DNA from: Linyphia triangularis
Lineage: Eukaryota > Arthropoda > Arachnida > Araneae > Linyphiidae
Assembly (NCBI GenBank): GCA_963978545.1
Contig: OZ021731.1
Span: 22,357,093 to 22,421,092 of the forward strand
DNA length: 64,000 nucleotides
Direction of reading: 5' to 3'
In this document: positions 49,766 through 61,827 of the stretch, piece by piece
Position numbering within the stretch: the stretch's first letter is position 1
Layout of the letters: every line of letters starts with the position of its first letter
The notes under the pieces: model-generated
The model's input: the letters and a program-made list of their open reading frames with translations, nothing else
Told to the model about the DNA's origin: nothing
Databases searched by the model: none
Translations under genes and position numbers: made by a program

Positions 49766-50232
49766 ATGCTAAACCTCTATAATTCAAATTTGCAGATTGT
49801 GTACATTTACATAAAAATAAAATTACCTATGTAGAAATAATATTTTTGGCAAAACTACTGAATGTACTTTTTTGATACATAGTTTTTCATATTCTAGATA
49901 TTATTAGGAAAACGGACTGATTAGTACACGATGCAAAAGTAATTTACCTGTTTTTTAAATAAAACTATCTAAGGCGCGGCGCTGTTCCGCCTCCAACGGT
50001 TTCATTGTCAAAACTTAAGAATCTGCAAATTTAAATTATGATGACTAAGTTCAGGTGGGTTTTTGACACCTCACAGATGAACTTCCATTGAGGCTAGAGC
50101 CATGATTTTTTTAATCCTGTTTCCTGAAGTCAAAATATAATATCACAATTGTAGGGCAACGGCAAAAAACGATCAGTCTAATTTTTTCGAAATTGAGGGC
50201 TCCCCTCCATCTGCAAGGTTATAGCAGATAGA
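49766..50232. other. Non-coding DNA between two MITEs
   Basis: No supported gene. Confidence 0.45.
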
Positions 50233-50240
50233 TTAACCAC

Positions 50241-50887
50241 TAGAGATCGGCGATATATCGATACGACGATATTTTTATCGATATTTTAAAAAATATCGAT
50301 AAAAGTCACTGATATATCGATATTTTCAAACGTTTTTAGTTTTTTGATAATCGTTTTTTCAATTTTTATTATTCTCTTTTCAAAAACTACAAAATTAAAG
50401 TTTGGACTTGACTGATAGACAGTTAAAATGGCACCCTAACCAAAAAATAACATAATGCAATGAAAAGATAAGATCATTTATTAGTAGTCATTAACATAGC
50501 GGCGTTTCTGTTGCCAACGTGTGCCTGGAATTTGCATCTAATTTTAAATATTAAAAACATCTCTATCAGCAAAATATGCGGTAAACTACTTTTCAAAATT
50601 TCTTATTTAAATATAAATGTGAATTTATGCATTGACCTCCAAATGTATTTTATTTATTCTGATTGATAATATAATATATCCATGAAAACAATTTTTATAA
50701 TTTATTCATCAATACAATTGGTATGAATTCATGAAAAGTAGAAATTTGCCCAAAAACATTCATTTCTGGAAAAATTGAAAATCACATAAAAAAAATAATG
50801 TATCGATATATCGATATTTTATCGATAATTTTTTCTATGCAACGATATAGTATCGATATTTATTTTGATCGATATTCCCGACCTCTA
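50241..50887. mobile_element. hAT-type MITE, copy 2 (8-bp TSD TTAACCAC)
   Basis: 647 bp from TAGAGATCGG to CCGACCTCTA, with TTAACCAC duplicated exactly at 50233-50240 and 50888-50895. It shares TATCGATA clusters, AAGTTTGGACTTG, ATTAACATAGCGGCGTTTCTG and GTAGAAATTTGCCC with copy 1. No coding sequence. Confidence 0.9.
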
Positions 50888-50987
50888 TTAACCACGCGGG
50901 GTCCTCAGGGAAATAAATTTCATGTTACGTAAGATTTTGAGCAACCATTTACCTCAATCCTGATACAAGCCCTGAGACTTGAAACTT

Positions 50988-51436
50988 AAAATCAGCTTTC
51001 TTGGAGAATGGACAATTCCAGCATTTTTTTTTTTAAACGAGTGAAATTAGTTTATATTTATGAAGAATTTCCCTCTTGATTCCAAATAATCAAGCAAAAG
51101 TTCTCTACAAAAATTAGTTTTTTAAATATTAAGAAAAGAAAATGCGCGAAAACCTCGTTCGATCGCTTTCCGATTGAAACGCTACTTTAGTGCTGTGACG
51201 TCAAGAGATCCTATCGTTTCCTTGGTTATCGTGAGATTTCTGCCAATAGTTGGGGTGTGAGTTTCTTAGACAATTGCCATATCCCTTTCTGGTTGGTGGG
51301 ATTTGCGAGAAACTTGCAAAACTGGTTTCAGCTGCTGCGTTTCAAGCCAAGTTGTTTGAGATGTAGTGACGTCACATTTGCTTCGTGCCGAATGAGCCGT
51401 TTTTCCCGCTAAAATAAACTAACGAACTTTGGTTGC

Positions 51437-51481
<45 letters not shown>

Positions 51482-51588
51482 CAGTGAGCTGAAATTTGTG
51501 TGTTTATGGTCTTTTCGAAACATTTAGAGTTGAATAAAAAAATAAAAAAAGGTGTGGGAATTGTTCATTAAGAAAAACGGATTTTAGT
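50988..51588 (+). mobile_element. MITE family C, copy 2
   Basis: About 600 bp. The left end (TTAAAATCAGCTTTCTTGG-GAATG-ACAATTCC) and inverted right end (ACTAAAATCCGTTTTTCTTAATGAACAATTCC) are imperfect TIRs of about 35 bp. It matches 14681-15210 in opposite orientation, including GTGACGTCAC and TTTTTCCCGC. A 40-bp poly(A) at 51441-51480 is an expansion not present in the other copy. No coding sequence. Confidence 0.65.
51441..51480 (+). repeat. Poly(A) run
   Basis: About 40 adenines inside the family C element. Confidence 0.95.
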
Positions 51589-51975
51589 CATTGGCGCAGC
51601 CAGAAAATTTCTGTGAGAGGAGTTTTTACCTAAGTTTGTTCCATTATTTCTTTGTATATAAAAAAAATTCAGTGAAAAACTTTCTCCTCCCATATTTTTC
51701 ACACGTCATCAATACTTTTACAGTTTCTTAATCTCTCACCTACATTATAACAAAATATTAAAATGTTTTTTTTCCAGTTTTCAAATTATACGGAACAACT
51801 CAACATAGGAAAACGTTTTATCTAGATCCCGTATTATCCATATTTTTTAGATTCTAAATGAAAATTAAATTTTTCTCGTTTGTTCAAATTCAATTACAGA
51901 AGGAATAATATTTTTGGTTAACAGACAAACACCAATATTAGGAGGATTTTACTATATATTTATGGCGCTTGAAAT

Positions 51976-52619
<644 letters not shown>

Positions 52620-52627
52620 CTTGAAAT

Positions 52628-53277
52628 ACAATTGCCTGTAGCACCGATTCCTTATACCAGTTATAACAACATTTGAAACACCCTTATTTTCTTATTTCTT
52701 TCAAACAGTACTTTATTTTGTACTTAAGTAGATCAAAAGTAATGCTTAATGATTTTTTGATGATCGCTTTGTAGGTGATTTACTAATCAGTTATTTTTTC
52801 CCAAGTTCTTGGACTTAATACCTACTTCAGTGTGATACAGTAGGCAAACTCTGTTTGAATAATGGTAGATTAAAAAAGTATAATTTTGAAATTATTTACG
52901 ATTGATAAATGTTTCTTATTCAATCATTACAAAACACTGGGATGTTAGGGATCCTAAGGGGTTTCTGACCCTAAAAACCCTCCCCCTGGTTGCACTCCTA
53001 ATTCTGGTCGTTCTTTGCCATAACCCTTCAATCTTCAATTATTAACATTGAACAAGGATTCATAGCGAAAATTTACTTTGAAAATCACCGATATCATTGG
53101 AAATTCGTTCTGCTTCTCACCAGTTGAAAGTTTGAAGAATAACATTTTCTATGATTTGGAGAGAAGCTTAAGAAGTCTTCTGTGTTGCAGTCATTAAGGT
53201 GACAAGGTGTATGGTACAAAACCAGACTGGCAACTTTATGTATGAAAACTTTATTTTAAATGAAAGTGGTAGTCTAT
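52628..53277. other. Non-coding DNA
   Basis: No supported gene or repeat; lies between the MITE and the 726-bp array. Confidence 0.45.
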
Positions 53278-55450
53278 TGTGGTAAAGGCACAGTGATAAA
53301 TTAGTTCGTATAGTGGATTTCGTAGTATTTTAAAACACCAGATATTATACCATCCAAATTTGCCATAAATTAAAGTCAAAGGAATGACAGCAGCTTGAAC
53401 AAGAGTTAAATACAATTCATTTAATCAACAAATGGGTCACAGATTACAAATAATTCGGACTTACCCGGATAGTGGTCACATCTACACGACCCAACATGGT
53501 CGGAAGTAGATCAAATTAAGTTTGATTTTACTAAGAAGCAGGACTATGTCCCTCAGTCTAAAGAGAGTGTTTGAACTAAGAGAGCTGGGAGCGAAGTGGT
53601 TTAAAATCTGAAAAGTCAATTCTCCTCATTGCTTTTCAAAATTACTCTAAGGTCCAGCATTGGTGGCATCATCGAGAGGTGTGTCATATTCCCTCTATTG
53701 GTGATTTCCAAGAGTGAAGGTGGCACAAAAAAACACGCCCTTGTTCTCTGGTTGGTAGGTCGGTAGGTCTTTTTTGTGACCCGCGAGAGGGACCCTAAAT
53801 TCGTAAAAACCATCAGAAGTGTCCAAAAGGGGCGCCAATGTCCAGCTATGTCTGGCTTCCAAGACAACTGGATTTATTATCCATTCTTCTGAGGAGAGAT
53901 GTTTCTTTTGATCAGTGAGACACCGAGTCTACTCGTAGTAGAATTGACACAAGAAGGGGAAGGGAGGGGGGGGGGGGAGGAAAAGTCGTAAACTTTTGAA
54001 AATATGTGGTAAAGGCACAGTGATAAATTAGTTCGTATAGTGGATTTCGTAGTATTTTAAAACACCAGATATTATACCATCCAAATTTGCCATAAATTAA
54101 AGTCAAAGGAATGACAGCAGCTTGAACAAGAGTTAAATACAATTAATTTAATCAACAAATGGGTCACAGATTACAAGTAATTCGGACTTACCCGGATAGT
54201 GGTCACAGCTACACGACCCAACATGGTCGGAAGTAGATCAAATTAAGTTTGATTTTACTAAGAAGCAGGACTATGTCCCTCAGTCTAAAGATAGTGTTGG
54301 AACTAAGAGAGCTGGGAGCGAAGTGGTTTAAAATCTGAAAAGTCAATTCTCCTCATTGCTTTTCAAAATTACTCTAAGGTCCAGCATTGGTGGCATCATC
54401 GAGAGGTGTGTCATATTCCCTCTATTGGTGATTTCCAAGAGTGAAGGTGGCACAAAAAAACACGCCCTTGTTCTCTGGTTGGTAGGTCGGTAGGTCTTTT
54501 TTGTGACCCGCGAGAGGGACCCTAAATTCGTAAAAACCATCAGAAGTGTCCAAAAGGGGCGCCAATGTCCAGCTATGTCTGGCTTCCAAGACAACTGGAT
54601 TTATTATCCATTCTTCTGAGGAGAGATGTTTCTTTTGATCAGTGAGACACCGAGTCTACTCGTAGTAGAATTGACACAAGAAGGGGAAGGGAGGGGGGGG
54701 GGGAGGAAAAGTCGTAAACTTTTGAAAATATGTGGTAAAGGCACAGTGATAAATTAGTTCGTATAGTGGATTTCGTAGTATTTTAAAACACCAGATATTA
54801 TACCATCCAAATTTGCCATAAATTAAAGTCAAAGGAATGACAGCAGCTTGAACAAGAGTTAAATACAATTAATTTAATCAACAAATGGGTCACAGATTAC
54901 AAGTAATTCGGACTTACCCGGATAGTGGTCACAGCTACACGACCCAACATGGTCGGAAGTAGATCAAATTAAGTTTGATTTTACTAAGAAGCAGGACTAT
55001 GTCCCTCAGTCTAAAGATAGTGTTGGAACTAAGAGAGCTGGGAGCGAAGTGGTTTAAAATCTGAAAAGTCAATTCTCCTCATTGCTTTTCAAAATTACTC
55101 TAAGGTCCAGCATTGGTGGCATCATCGAGAGGTGTGTCATATTCCCTCTATTGGTGATTTCCAAGAGTGAAGGTGGCACAAAAAAACACGCCCTTGTTCT
55201 CTGGTTGGTAGGTCGGTAGGTCTTTTTTGTGACCCGCGAGAGGGACCCTAAATTCGTAAAAACCATCAGAAGTGTCCAAAAGGGGCGCCAATGTCCAGCT
55301 ATGTCTGGCTTCCAAGACAACTGGATTTATTATCCATTCTTCTGAGGAGAGATGTTTCTTTTGATCAGTGAGACACCGAGTCTACTCGTAGTAGAATTGA
55401 CACAAGAAGGGGAAGGGAGGGGGGGGGGGAGGAAAAGTCGTAAACTTTTG
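53278..55450 (+). repeat. Tandem triplication of a ~726-bp unit
   Basis: Units start with TGTGGTAAAGGCACAG at 53278, 54005 and 54731 (periods 727 and 726); the third lacks only its last 6 bp. Copies 2 and 3 are virtually identical; copy 1 differs at about five positions (for example ACATCTACACG against ACAGCTACACG) and has one more G in the G run. Each unit contains an 83-codon minus-strand frame at 53616-53867, 54343-54594 and 55069-55320; it is identical in all three because the DNA is, with no known domain and no splice or start support. Confidence 0.97.
53955..53980 (+). repeat. G-rich tract, repeated in each unit
   Basis: GGGGAAGGGA followed by 12 G here, and by 11 G in the other two units (about 54684-54703 and 55410-55430). 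Four or more guanine runs make a quadruplex possible, and such runs are prone to sequencing error. Confidence 0.6.
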
Positions 55451-55764
55451 GAGTCCCTCCATGAATTTCTAGTGTGATGATACATAGCTTCATCACATCT
55501 ATATTGAAAAACATGTTTTCAGAGCTTTGATAAACATGCAATTTACTTAAAAAATACGTAAATTTTTCTTACATCTAATTTACTGTTTTAATAATTCAAC
55601 TTGAATTGTCGAAGTCACTTCCTTCCATTCAGCAAAATAAGACTGAAATCCGTTGACCCGTTTTAATTAGTCATTATCCTCTTCTAAACTTTCCAACTTC
55701 CGGAATCTTTTCTGGAGGGGGGGGGGGGTACAAACCCTCGTACGTATTAAATTATACTCAAGGT
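55451..55764. other. Non-coding spacer before BEL/Pao element
   Basis: No gene. Contains a run of G (about 55716-55728). Confidence 0.5.
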
Positions 55765-55769
55765 ACATT
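55765..55769. repeat. 5-bp target site duplication (ACATT), left
   Basis: ACATT immediately before the left LTR; the same five bases follow the right LTR at 62151-62155. Confidence 0.9.
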
Positions 55770-56071
55770 TGTTTGGTTTTGGTTTGAACAAGCCTTTCAG
55801 GCACTGGTCGGCCTTGCTGACGTCATTCTGTTCAGCTTATTTCTTCTCCGTTTTGAATTTTTATTTTGGCTCATCTGGCAACGAACGAGATCTTCAGTAC
55901 GCTTTTCGAACAAGCCATTTTGCGCTTGAAAAAGTTGCTCAGCAGTATTTTATTTCTGAAAAGGCTAGACAGTTCTTGGTTGAACTTGCTCTACGAATAT
56001 GAGAATAAATTTCTGGCGAAAAACCAGGATGGTCCGTCCAGTTTCTTAACTGATTCAACATATATGCATCA
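55770..56071 (+). repeat. BEL/Pao 5' LTR
   Basis: 302 bp, begins TGTTTGG and ends GCATCA. It lacks the 18-bp and 3-bp segments present in the 3' LTR. Open frames over it are LTR artefacts. Confidence 0.95.
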
Positions 56072-56074
56072 TTT

Positions 56075-56092
56075 TGGTCCGTCGAGCCGGAG
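56075..56092 (+). other. Primer binding site, tRNA-Tyr-like
   Basis: TGGTCCGTCGAGCCGGAG, three bases after the LTR. It pairs at about 16 of 18 positions with the 3' end of a metazoan tRNA-Tyr (…CCGGCTCGAAGGACCA), as recalled from known tRNA sequences. Confidence 0.75.
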
Positions 56093-56172
56093 TTTGGAAA
56101 CCCAGCGAACATTGATATCGATGGATTGCAGCTTCGGCTCAATAAGTTTCTTCCCTGTGATTCAAGTTTGAA

Positions 56173-56415
56173 AGTACTCGTCATGGAGGGCGGTGAGTAA
56201 TTGATTCATGCTATTTACAAATAAAAGGATTCATTCCTAATTGCTCGTCATGGATGGCGGCGAGAAAATTCTAGTTCGTGTTCTACAATTAGGCTCTTAC
56301 TCTGGATGCGAGTAATTGATTTCATGTTTTCTACAATTAGAAGGATTCGTTCCTAATTGCTCGCGATGGATGGCGACTAGCAAATTCTAGTTCGTGTTGA
56401 TTAATTAGGCTCTTA
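56173..56415 (+). repeat. Tandem repeat in the element's leader
   Basis: A ~118-bp unit occurs about twice: CTCGTCATGGA-GGCGG, GAGTAATTGATT, ACAATTAGAAGGATTCGTTCC, then GCTCG-GATGGATGGCG, AAATTCTAGTTCGTGTT, TTAGGCTCTTA. It lies between primer site and gag. Confidence 0.8.
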
Positions 56416-56538
56416 GTTTCGATTCGCGAGTGTAGGTTGGTCATCACCATTATAGTTAAGATTGATCATTATATTCTTTTTGTAATTAGTTTTGGTTGCC
56501 CCTATTATTGATTAGCTTGTTTATTTTTGTGTTTTATA

Positions 56539-57081
56539 ATGAATAAATTAAAAATTGCCAAAAGGGTGCTCAATGCATCCCTCTCAAAAATTACTGAGAA
56601 AGTGGAATGTGAAATCTTTGGTGCGGATAAAGTAGAAGTCTCCTTATACTTAGCAAAGGTTGACAATTTAGAAATTAAGATTAATGAACTTTTTGAGAAA
56701 ATCTTTGAAACGTGTAAAGAAAATGAAATTGATTCTTTTGTGGAGGAATCTTGTGTCATGCAAGGGTCCATTGATAAACTTAAAATAACTCTCATGCATT
56801 TGGAATCTAAAATTTCTGATTCTACCAAAGTGATTACTTCACAAGATGTTGTTAATGTAAAGCTACCAGAATTTCACATTTCTAAATTTTCTGGGGTTTC
56901 CAATATAGAGTGGATTTCATTCAGCGATTTGTTTTGGGCAAGTGTTGGCCAAAATAATAAGATTTCTCAAGCGCAAAAGCTTCAATATCTTAGGGGCTCC
57001 TTGACTGGTGATGCTCTACGAGTCATTCAGTCCTTACCCATTTCTGACACAAATTTTGAAATTTCTTGGAATCTTCTGTAG
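56539..57081 (+). pseudogene. gag: BEL/Pao gag, first part, ends at TAG
   Basis: Starts at ATG 56539 (MNKLKIAKRVLN), downstream of a TTG that is also in frame. The 180 codons cover the N-terminal coiled-coil-like part and the DUF1759-type gag core (VKLPEFHISKFSGVSNIEW, then LQYLRGSLTGDALRVI). Gag forms the particle that packages the RNA. The frame stops at TAG 57079-57081 and continues in the same frame directly afterwards, where gag homology goes on, so the TAG is a point mutation or, less likely, a read-through codon. Confidence 0.85.
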
Positions 57082-58005
57082 GAAATATACTCTAACAAAC
57101 GTGAACTAGTGTTTGCATTGCTGGAAAGGTTCATGTCCATGCAACAACTCAAAACTGTGAGTGCTCAAGGGTTGCTGAACATTGTCGATACATCTAAAGA
57201 GATTATTCGGTCTTTACAAAGCATGGATATGAGAATTGAAAGCTTTGCAGATACAATATTTGTATTTAATATTATGCAAAAGTTGGATACATCCACCAAA
57301 ACATGGTGGGAAAGAAATTTAAGTGATGACAATTTGCCTACTGTTGAAAAGTTACTTACATTCTTGACCTCACACTCCCGAACACTCCAACAAGACAGAG
57401 TGCAAATACCAAGACAAAAAACAAAGTTCAACTCCTTCACTTCACAAATAAGGAAGGAAAAAGCGCATTGTGTACTTAGTTCGACAATGCACCATGTGCA
57501 GCCTGGTACATATTTTTTAAACCTTTCAGTACAGCAACGGTTTAGCATTGCAAGGGCTCATGGCCTTTGCTTCAATTGTTTATCCAAGCATCATGTATTT
57601 GCTTGCAAGAGCAAATTCAAATGTCGTGAGTGTAAGAAGAGGCATCATACACTGCTACACTATACTAAAGAGCAAGCTTCTACCAGTGCTTCACACTTGT
57701 CAGTGAATGCTGCTGAATTTTCACCCCAAGTTTCAGCAATTCCCAAGAGTAGCGAGACTGAGCTTACTACATTTTCTTCTTGTGTGCAACACTCACCCAA
57801 ACAAGTACTTCTGTGTACTTTAAAAGTCAAAGTGCTTAATTCTTCAAACCAGGTCCAGAGTTTTCGTGCATTACTTGATCCAGGTTCAGAGGCTTCCTTC
57901 ATTTCAGAAGCAGGATTTCAGCGTTTAGGAATTTCTAAGAAAAAGTGCACGTCTTCAAATAAACTGCCTTGGATCTTCAAATGCCCTCACAAATGGCATC
58001 ACTAA
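57082..58005 (+). pseudogene. gag-pol: BEL/Pao gag C-terminus and protease
   Basis: Same frame as the first part. It holds the gag C-terminal region, a zinc-knuckle pair typical of BEL/Pao (CFNCLSKHHVFAC from 57568; CRECKKRHHTLLH from 57622) and the start of the retropepsin-like protease (DUF1758). The protease triad should read D-S/T-G but is DPG at 57877-57885, which would disable cleavage of the polyprotein. Homology is lost near 57960, where the reading frame moves by +1; this frame then ends in an unrelated tail at 58003-58005. Confidence 0.85.
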
Positions 58006-58840
58006 CATTATATTCTCTCCACATTTCTCTACAGAACCAGTCTATAGGACATCATTCTACATTGTTAAGAAAATCATAGGTGACTTGCCCCATTCACCAC
58101 TTGATGCAAGGTTTACCGATCAATTCTCAGATCTAATTTTGGCAGAACCTAACTTTAACAAACCAGATCCTGTAGACATTTTGTTAAGGGTTGACTTGGC
58201 CTTACCTCTACTTAAAGGAGAAATCATTAGAAGATGCCCATGGTCTCCATTTGCTATTAGATCCCAACTGGGTTGGATTGTCGCAGGTAATGCTGACTTG
58301 GCATCTGAAAATACTGTGATTCATGTAAACAACATTCAAGTAACCACTGATACCTTAATATCGAACTTTTGGAAACTAGACTCGGTATCCGCTGCAAATC
58401 TGCTGACAGAAAAGGAGCAGGCTTGCGAGACTCACTTTTTAGATACCCATTCAAGAGATGAAGGTGGAAAATATGTTGTAAAGCTGCCATTCCACACAAT
58501 GCCACTCCATCTAGGAGAATCCAAGGAAATGGCTATTCGTCGGTTCTATTCCTTAGAAAGGTCGCTGTCTTGTAGACCTGAAGTCTACGACCAATATAAA
58601 AGCTTCATGAGAGAGTATTTGCAGCTGGGCCATATGGAAAAGGTGCCCGCTTCAGAACTTGCCAAGAAGCCTAACTTTTACTTGCCCCACCATGCAGTGC
58701 TTAAGGACACTAGCACTACCACTAGTCTGAGCGTGGTTTTTGATGCTTCAGCAAGGTCTTCTACTGGGCTGTCCTTAAATGACATCTTAATGACTGGGCC
58801 GAGAGTGCAGCAGGAGCTCTTTTCGATTCTTCTTCTTGGT
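57965..58840 (+). pseudogene. pol: BEL/Pao pol: protease end and RT start
   Basis: Homology resumes in frame 2 from about 57980, upstream of the first ATG at 58085. It covers the C-terminal part of the DUF1758 protease region (NFNKPDPVDILL, then RSQLGWIVAGN) and the start of reverse transcriptase (FYLPHHAVLKD, VVFDASARSSTGLSLNDILM). The frame shifts again near 58840, just before the first catalytic block of RT; this frame closes at 58933. Confidence 0.85.
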
Positions 58841-60966
58841 TCAGGACCTTTAGGATTGCAGTTTGTGCTGACATCGAAAAGATGTTTAGACAAATCTGGA
58901 TACACCCTGAAGATGCTGATTGCCAAAGAATAATTTGGAGGGATACACCAATGGATCCAATAAGTGTCTATCGCTTAACAACAATCACATATGGCAGTGT
59001 ATGTGCACCCTATTTGTCTACCCGAGTTATGAACCAACTTGCCTTAGATGAAAAGCAGTCCTTTCCTCTTGCATCCAAGATTTGCTTGCGAGACTTTTAT
59101 GTTGATGACCTGCTTTCAGGAGCCTCATCTGAAGAGGAAGCTACTGAGTTAATTAACCAGATGCGTCAAATGATGTCTCGAGGAGGCTTTCCCTTGTGTA
59201 AGTGGGTCTCTAATTGTCCCTCTGTTTTGGAGAACATTCCAATGGAATTAAAGGCAAGTGATGTTGCACATACAATCGACAATGACAGCTCAGTCAAGGT
59301 TCTAGGAATAGCTTGGTTTCCTAGTACTGACATGTTCACATTTACCATTTCAGTTAGTGATCATAAAGAACTTACTAAACGTAAGGTGCTTTCTGACGTA
59401 GCACGAATATTTGTTCCTTTGGGCTGGTTAGCACCGACTGTAATTATTGCTAAAGTCTTCATACAAAAACTTTGGAGTTACAACTTGGGTTGGGATGAAG
59501 TGTTGAGTGAACCTCTTGCTACTAGATGGAGGAATTTCCAAGAACAACTCCCTCTACTTACTAAATTTAAGATCCCATGCTTTATTCTTGCACCACAATC
59601 CTTAGACATTCAAGTTCATGCTTTCTGCGATTCATCTGAAAGAGCTTATTGTGCAGGTCTTTATCTTCGCTCTGTTAATTGTGATCAAACTGTAAATGTT
59701 GCACTTCTAACCTCCAAAACCCGTGTTGCACCTGTTAAAAAGCAATCGTTACCCCGTTTGGAACTGTGCTCAGCACTGTTGTTGGCGAATCTTTTGGAAG
59801 TTGTCTTACCATTATTGGAGTTGTCAATAAGTAGAACTTTTGCTTGGTCAGACTCGACTGTTGCACTTGCTTGGATTGCTTCAGAGCCTCGCCGTTGGTT
59901 GCCATTTGTTGCAAACAGAGTTTCCAAAATACAGGAGGCTACTCCAGGAATTGTATGGAATCATGTATCTTCACAAGACAATCCTGCAGACTGTGCCACA
60001 AGAGGTCTTCTGCCAGAACAGTTGTTGAATTGCACCCTTTGGACTTGTGGTCCTCAGTTTCTTTATAAGGCATTTGACCATCTCATCAAAGGGCAATCAT
60101 CAGAGTTTAATTTTGAAGAATCACATTTGCAGGAGATGAAAAAGAGTAGTGTTGTTACAGCTACTCGTGTGCACACTGACTCCCTTACTTTTAAATTTTC
60201 TTCTTTCATGAAGTTGTGCCGAGTTGTTGCTTGGTGCCTAAGATTTCGGAATAACTGTTCCGTAGCTCATGCTGAACGAGTTTCAGGTCATCTTTCTTGC
60301 GATGAAATATCAAGGGCAACACTGGTCATTGTCAAATGTGTACAGGAAGCTGAGTTTCACGAGGACTTGAACAATTTAAAAGCAGGAAGGCCTGTGAAGC
60401 CTTCTAGCAAGTTGATGTCTTTGTCACCATTTCTAGACAGTGATGGGATTTTGCGTGAGGGTGGGAGACTGAGACATTCAAGATTACCTGAAGATTCCAA
60501 ACATCCCATGATAATTCCTAAGTTTCACCATCTTACTAATTTAATTGTTCAATATTTTCATCGCAAGCATCTTCATGCAGCACCTCAGCTTTCTTTATCC
60601 GTCATCAGACAAAAATTTTGGATTCCCTGGGGAAGAGATGTAGTGCGCAGGTTTGTCAATTCTTGCGTTACCGGCTTTCGACTTGCTGCTTCTTCCATGA
60701 CTCAGATTATGGGTGATCTTCCTGCATCAAGAGTGGTTCCATCTAGATCCTTTTCTAAATCAGGTGTAGATTTTGCAGGTCCCTTTCTGGCTAAGGAGAG
60801 AAATGGAAGAGGAAAAAGGTCCTGTAAGGTTTATTTGGCTATTTTTGTTTGCTTTGCCACACGAGCTATTCATCTGGAAGTGGTGAGTGACCTTACCTCT
60901 CAAACCTTCATTGATGCTTTAAAGAGGTTTTTTTGCAAGGCGAAGAAAGTCCGAAGAAATAATTAG
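58841..60966 (+). pseudogene. pol: BEL/Pao pol: RT, RNase H, integrase start
   Basis: A long frame-1 stretch. RT (Peptidase_A17-linked pol) has the first aspartate in VCADIEKMF near 58868 and the second site as YVDD at 59098-59109. RNase H has its acidic residues in HAFCDSS (Asp at 59629), PRLELC, AWSDSTVALAW and NPADCATRG. The integrase zinc domain has the two histidines (YFHRKHLH) but its second cysteine is glycine (CVTG at 60664-60675). The catalytic core starts with VDFAGP (Asp at 60769). A run of seven T at 60928-60934, where six would keep frame, diverts translation to TAA at 60964-60966. Confidence 0.9.
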
Positions 60967-61609
60967 TGATTGCGGTTCCAATTTTGTGGGAGCTAATCGG
61001 GAGCTCAAAGCATCACTGAAGTCCTTGCTCACATCGAAGTCTGACCCCCCTGGTGCTCCACATTTTGGAGAATTGTGGGAATCTGGCGTTAAATCAATGA
61101 AATACCATTTGAGGCGCACAATGGAAGAATCTCTACTCAGTCTTGAGGAGCTGAATACACTCACTGCACAAATTGAAGCATGCCTCAACTCCAGGCCATT
61201 GTGTCCTCTTTCATCTGATCCAAATGATCTTGCTCCATTAACACCAGGTCATTTCTCATTGCTACTGCATTAATGGCTATTCTTGAGCCAGATCTTTCAA
61301 CCATTCCACAGTCACGTTTGGGAGCTGGTGCAGCGTTTACTTCAACAATTTTGGAAGAGATGGAACATGGAGTTCCTCTCTAGGCTTCAACAACGTCCAA
61401 AGTGGTGTAAAGCTAAAGCCAATATCACCGTGAATGATTTAGTGCTTGTTAAAAATGAACTGTTGCCACCTCTAAAATGGAAACTTGCACGAGTTATTCA
61501 TATTCATCCAGGAATTGATGAAAAGGTTCGTGTTGTAACTGTGCAAACAGATTCTGGACAGTTAAAGCGACATATTTCTAAAATTTGTAAATTGCCTTTA
61601 GACGACTAA
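60935..61609 (+). pseudogene. pol: BEL/Pao integrase end and DUF5641 tail
   Basis: Frame 2 continues the integrase core: second Asp in [15 protein letters not shown] (60968-60970), catalytic Glu in [12 protein letters not shown] (61079-61081 by family pattern), then [15 protein letters not shown]. Between about 61258 and 61320 homology runs in frame 3 ([17 protein letters not shown]), so two compensating indels leave TAA at 61271-61273 in frame 2. Frame 2 then resumes with QQFWKRWNMEFLSRLQ and the DUF5641-type C-terminus (KLARVIHIHPGIDEKVRVV, KICKLPLDD) to TAA at 61607-61609. Confidence 0.88.
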
Positions 61610-61814
61610 CTACTTTGTACATTTAATGTTATCTTATTTTTGTATGTTTACCCTTTTTCTTATGTTGATTGACAATTTATGTTTATTTTAGTCAATTGCT
61701 TAAAATTTTGCTAATTTGTAGTTTAATTTTAACATTTCTGATTTGCTTCTTTGTAAAGGGTCTCGTTGGTTGCTATCATGAATTTATTCTCTTTTGAAAC
61801 TCTCGGAGGGTTTC

Positions 61815-61827
61815 AAGGGTGGGAGAA
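61815..61827 (+). other. Polypurine tract
   Basis: AAGGGTGGGAGAA directly before the 3' LTR; one T interrupts the purines. It primes plus-strand DNA synthesis in LTR elements. Confidence 0.75.

Noticed and set aside
53616..55320. Three identical 83-codon minus frames read as a small gene family
   Set aside because: Identity follows from the recent tandem duplication of DNA; no domain, start context, splice site or selection signal.
53278..55450. Array interpreted as LTRs of a miniature retrotransposon, because of TGTTGGG and a TTGGCGCC primer-like word on the minus strand
   Set aside because: No purine tract precedes the putative LTR start, array ends do not coincide with LTR ends, and no target duplication is seen.
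55769..56184. Several open frames over the 5' LTR
   Set aside because: Lie in the LTR and are not conserved between the two LTRs.
57165..59927. Minus-strand frames across gag-pol
   Set aside because: Shadows of the retroelement coding strand, which shows family motifs.
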